Assembly: GCF_000349325.1 (NCBI RefSeq)
Contig: NC_020504.1
Coordinates: 4,498,053-4,562,052, forward strand
Length of the DNA: 64,000 nucleotides
Direction of reading: 5' to 3'
Source of the DNA: Streptomyces davaonensis JCM 4913
GTDB lineage: Bacteria; Actinomycetota; Actinomycetes; Streptomycetales; Streptomycetaceae
Part shown: one piece after another, positions 62,815 through 64,000 of the stretch
How the letters are laid out: every line of letters starts with the position of its first letter
Position numbering within the stretch: position 1 is the stretch's first letter
Program-made: the position numbers and the translations under genes
The notes under the pieces: generated by a model
The model's database searches: none
Told to the model about the DNA's origin: nothing
Seen by the model: the letters and a program-made list of their open reading frames with translations, nothing else

Positions 62815-62925
62815 TACGCGCGTAACCGACCGGTCACGGCGTGTATCGATCGCTGACTGACCGTTGATTGCCCACCGATTGCCCGCTGATTGCCCTAAAT
62901 GTTCTGCGAGTTGCCCGCTCGGGCA

Positions 62926-63195
62926 TCAGCCCGCTATCAAGTGGTCGAACTCGCCGTCCTTGATGCCCAGGAGCATCGCCTCGATCTCGGCGCGGGTGTA
63001 GACGAGCGCCGGACCGTCCGGGAAACGCGAATTGCGTACGGCGACGTCACCACCGGGAAGCCTGGCGAACTCCACGCATGAGCCCTGCGAGTTGCTGTGC
63101 CGGCTCTTCTGCCAGGCGACACCGCTGAGCTGGGTCGCGGCCATGCCGTTGTACACGCCGGACGCGTCGTCAACGTCGTACACGTCGTGGTCCAC
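62926..63195 (-). CDS. DUF397 protein
   Basis: An 89-residue DUF397 protein. The domain reads VAWQKSRHSNSQGSCVEFARLPGGDVAVRNSRFPDGPALVYTRAEIEAMLLGIKDGEFD, a perfect example of the family. These small proteins occur as partners of XRE/Scr1 regulators in Streptomyces; some such pairs behave like toxin-antitoxin or developmental switch modules. GTG 63195 with GGGAG upstream is used. It is convergent with the ATP-binding protein gene. Confidence 0.92.
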   Translation of the reverse strand: MDHDVYDVDDASGVYNGMAATQLSGVAWQKSRHSNSQGSCVEFARLPGGDVAVRNSRFPDGPALVYTRAEIEAMLLGIKDGEFDHLIAG

Positions 63196-63244
63196 AGGTC
63201 GCTCCCAGGTGGTGCACTGGCTGGTGAGGCCATTGATGCATTGG

Positions 63245-63517
63245 TCAACTGACCCGGATCATAGCCCTGTTCATGTGCAGACGCATGGGAGGATGCACGG
63301 GCAGATGCACGTGCACGCGGGGTGTTCCTGCGGTTACAGGTCCCACGCCTTCCTCATCCATGATCTTCCACGCCATGAACTGAGCCGGATCGTCCGGATC
63401 GAATCCCTCGCGTATGTAAGAACAGACGCATGCGACGCCGTTCCTGTTCCAATGTGCGTGCGTTGTTCGGCCGGTGGGATCGCCCGGAATGGCGTCGTCC
63501 CAGTGGACGCCCGGCAT
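63245..63517 (-). CDS. Small hypothetical protein next to DUF397
   Basis: A 90-residue frame. The middle part looks like a real folded peptide (AHWNRNGVACVCSYIREGFDPDDPAQFMAWKIMDEEG), but the His/Pro/Met-rich end (VHVHLPVHPPMRLHMN) comes from a 25-bp element also found at 62167-62191, so the C-terminus may be an artefact of a regulatory repeat. No family is recognised. It ends 50 bp upstream of the DUF397 gene on the same strand. Moderately likely to be a gene. Confidence 0.5.
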   Translation of the reverse strand: MPGVHWDDAIPGDPTGRTTHAHWNRNGVACVCSYIREGFDPDDPAQFMAWKIMDEEGVGPVTAGTPRVHVHLPVHPPMRLHMNRAMIRVS

Positions 63518-63778
63518 CCGCTCTTTGCCGTGGGAGAAGTCGGCAGGAAGCGCGGTACTGAGGCCGTGCGGCGGGCGACGGGGGTGACGCCGGGGTCGTC
63601 ACCGGGTGCGGTGCCCAGATGGGGTCATGGTCGGACCGGAGGGTGGGCGGGACGCCGGGCTCGTGCAGACGCACGTGCCGGAACCACTCGTACGGATGAA
63701 TGTGGTGCCGTACCTCGAACAGGCGAGTGGGTTCCGGGCACTGGGTGCGGTGTCGGCCAGTGGGCGGTGCTTTTCGGC
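63518..63778. other. Intergenic region upstream of the rpsR end
   Basis: About 260 bp with no convincing gene on either strand. The GGGTGACGCCGGGGTCGTCACC stretch near 63585 is a weak inverted repeat that might act as a terminator for the minus-strand rpsR gene. Confidence 0.35.
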
Positions 63779-64000
63779 TCAGCGGGTCGCGTACGGCAGC
63801 AGGGCCATCTCGCGCGCGTTCTTGACGGCCCGGGCCAGTTGGCGCTGCTGCTGGGCGGAGATGCGGGTCACCCGGCGGCTGCGGATCTTGCCGCGGTCGG
63901 AGATGAACTTCCGCAGCAGTTCGGTGTCCTTGTAGTCGATGTACTCGATTCCGGCTCGGTCCAGCGGGTTGGGCCGATTCTTTGCGGGCTTGCCGCGGTC
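63779..64000 (-). CDS. rpsR: 30S ribosomal protein S18 (5' end outside the window)
   Basis: The last 73 codons of an S18 protein: [67 protein letters not shown]. The gene runs off the right edge, so the N-terminal zinc-binding cysteines, if any, are outside. In S. coelicolor a second, zinc-independent rpsR lies at this syntenic place in the Zur-controlled ribosomal-protein cluster, so this is probably that paralogue (rpsR2). No cysteine is present in the visible part. Confidence 0.9.
   Translation of the reverse strand, partial: DRGKPAKNRPNPLDRAGIEYIDYKDTELLRKFISDRGKIRSRRVTRISAQQQRQLARAVKNAREMALLPYATR

Overview
This is a chromosomal segment of a Streptomyces species. It is GC-rich throughout, GTG and even TTG starts are common, and third codon positions are strongly G/C biased. 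Gene content and order match the conserved core region of Streptomyces chromosomes that contains sigE-cseABC, clpC, lsr2, the folate genes, ftsH and tipA (the SCO335x-SCO342x region of S. coelicolor; assigned from memory of gene order, not from a search). There is no prophage, IS element, rRNA, tRNA or CRISPR array that I can see. This is ordinary core chromosome with a few accessory-looking islands.

Layout. 1-5.6 kb: end of a membrane protein, adenine glycosylase mutY, and the complete cell-envelope stress operon sigE-cseA-cseB-cseC. 5.7-8.6 kb: MFS exporter with divergent TetR regulator and a two-copy operator, then a secreted M23 peptidase. 9-12.9 kb: a large NACHT-LRR (bacterial NLR-like) NTPase and a secreted HAD phosphatase. 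12.9-19.1 kb: clpC, an SCO3374-family gene overlapping lsr2 tail to tail, an N-acetyltransferase, a BlaI regulator and small proteins. 19.2-24.7 kb: cofactor operon DUF2520-panC-nadB-nadC-coaX (pantothenate/CoA and NAD precursors). 24.8-36.7 kb: threonine-aldolase-like enzyme, ArsR-like regulator, NarL-type two-component pair, a MidA/NDUFAF7-like methyltransferase overlapping a stand-alone nuoD paralogue, two PH-domain membrane proteins, a coiled-coil membrane protein and a C-terminally shortened MprF/LysX-like gene.

36.9-47.7 kb: folP-NTF2-folB-folK-DUF3180 facing folE-ftsH-hpt-tilS-DUF2342-dacB, which brings together folate synthesis, membrane proteolysis, purine salvage and tRNA modification. 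47.8-51.5 kb: ppa, a ThrE-type exporter, DedA and YbjQ. 51.5-56.3 kb: tipA (thiopeptide-sensing MerR regulator with its characteristic promoter and internal TipAS start), divergent from a ClC-type channel and glutamate decarboxylase, a possible acid-resistance pair. 56.4-61 kb: DrrAB-like ABC exporter with PadR regulator, DinB protein and aldehyde dehydrogenase. 61-63.5 kb: a Streptomyces-type XRE / ATP-binding / DUF397 regulatory trio. The window ends inside an rpsR gene that, by synteny, is probably the zinc-independent paralogue of the Zur regulon.

Most convincing leads: the overlapping MidA methyltransferase and nuoD paralogue (NDUFAF7 methylates the NuoD homologue in mitochondria), with Trp replacing the usual quinone-site Tyr; the NACHT-LRR protein; the ClC-GadB pair; a nested, switch-like RNA structure upstream of folB; the shortened MprF-like gene; and paired operators at the TetR and PadR loci.
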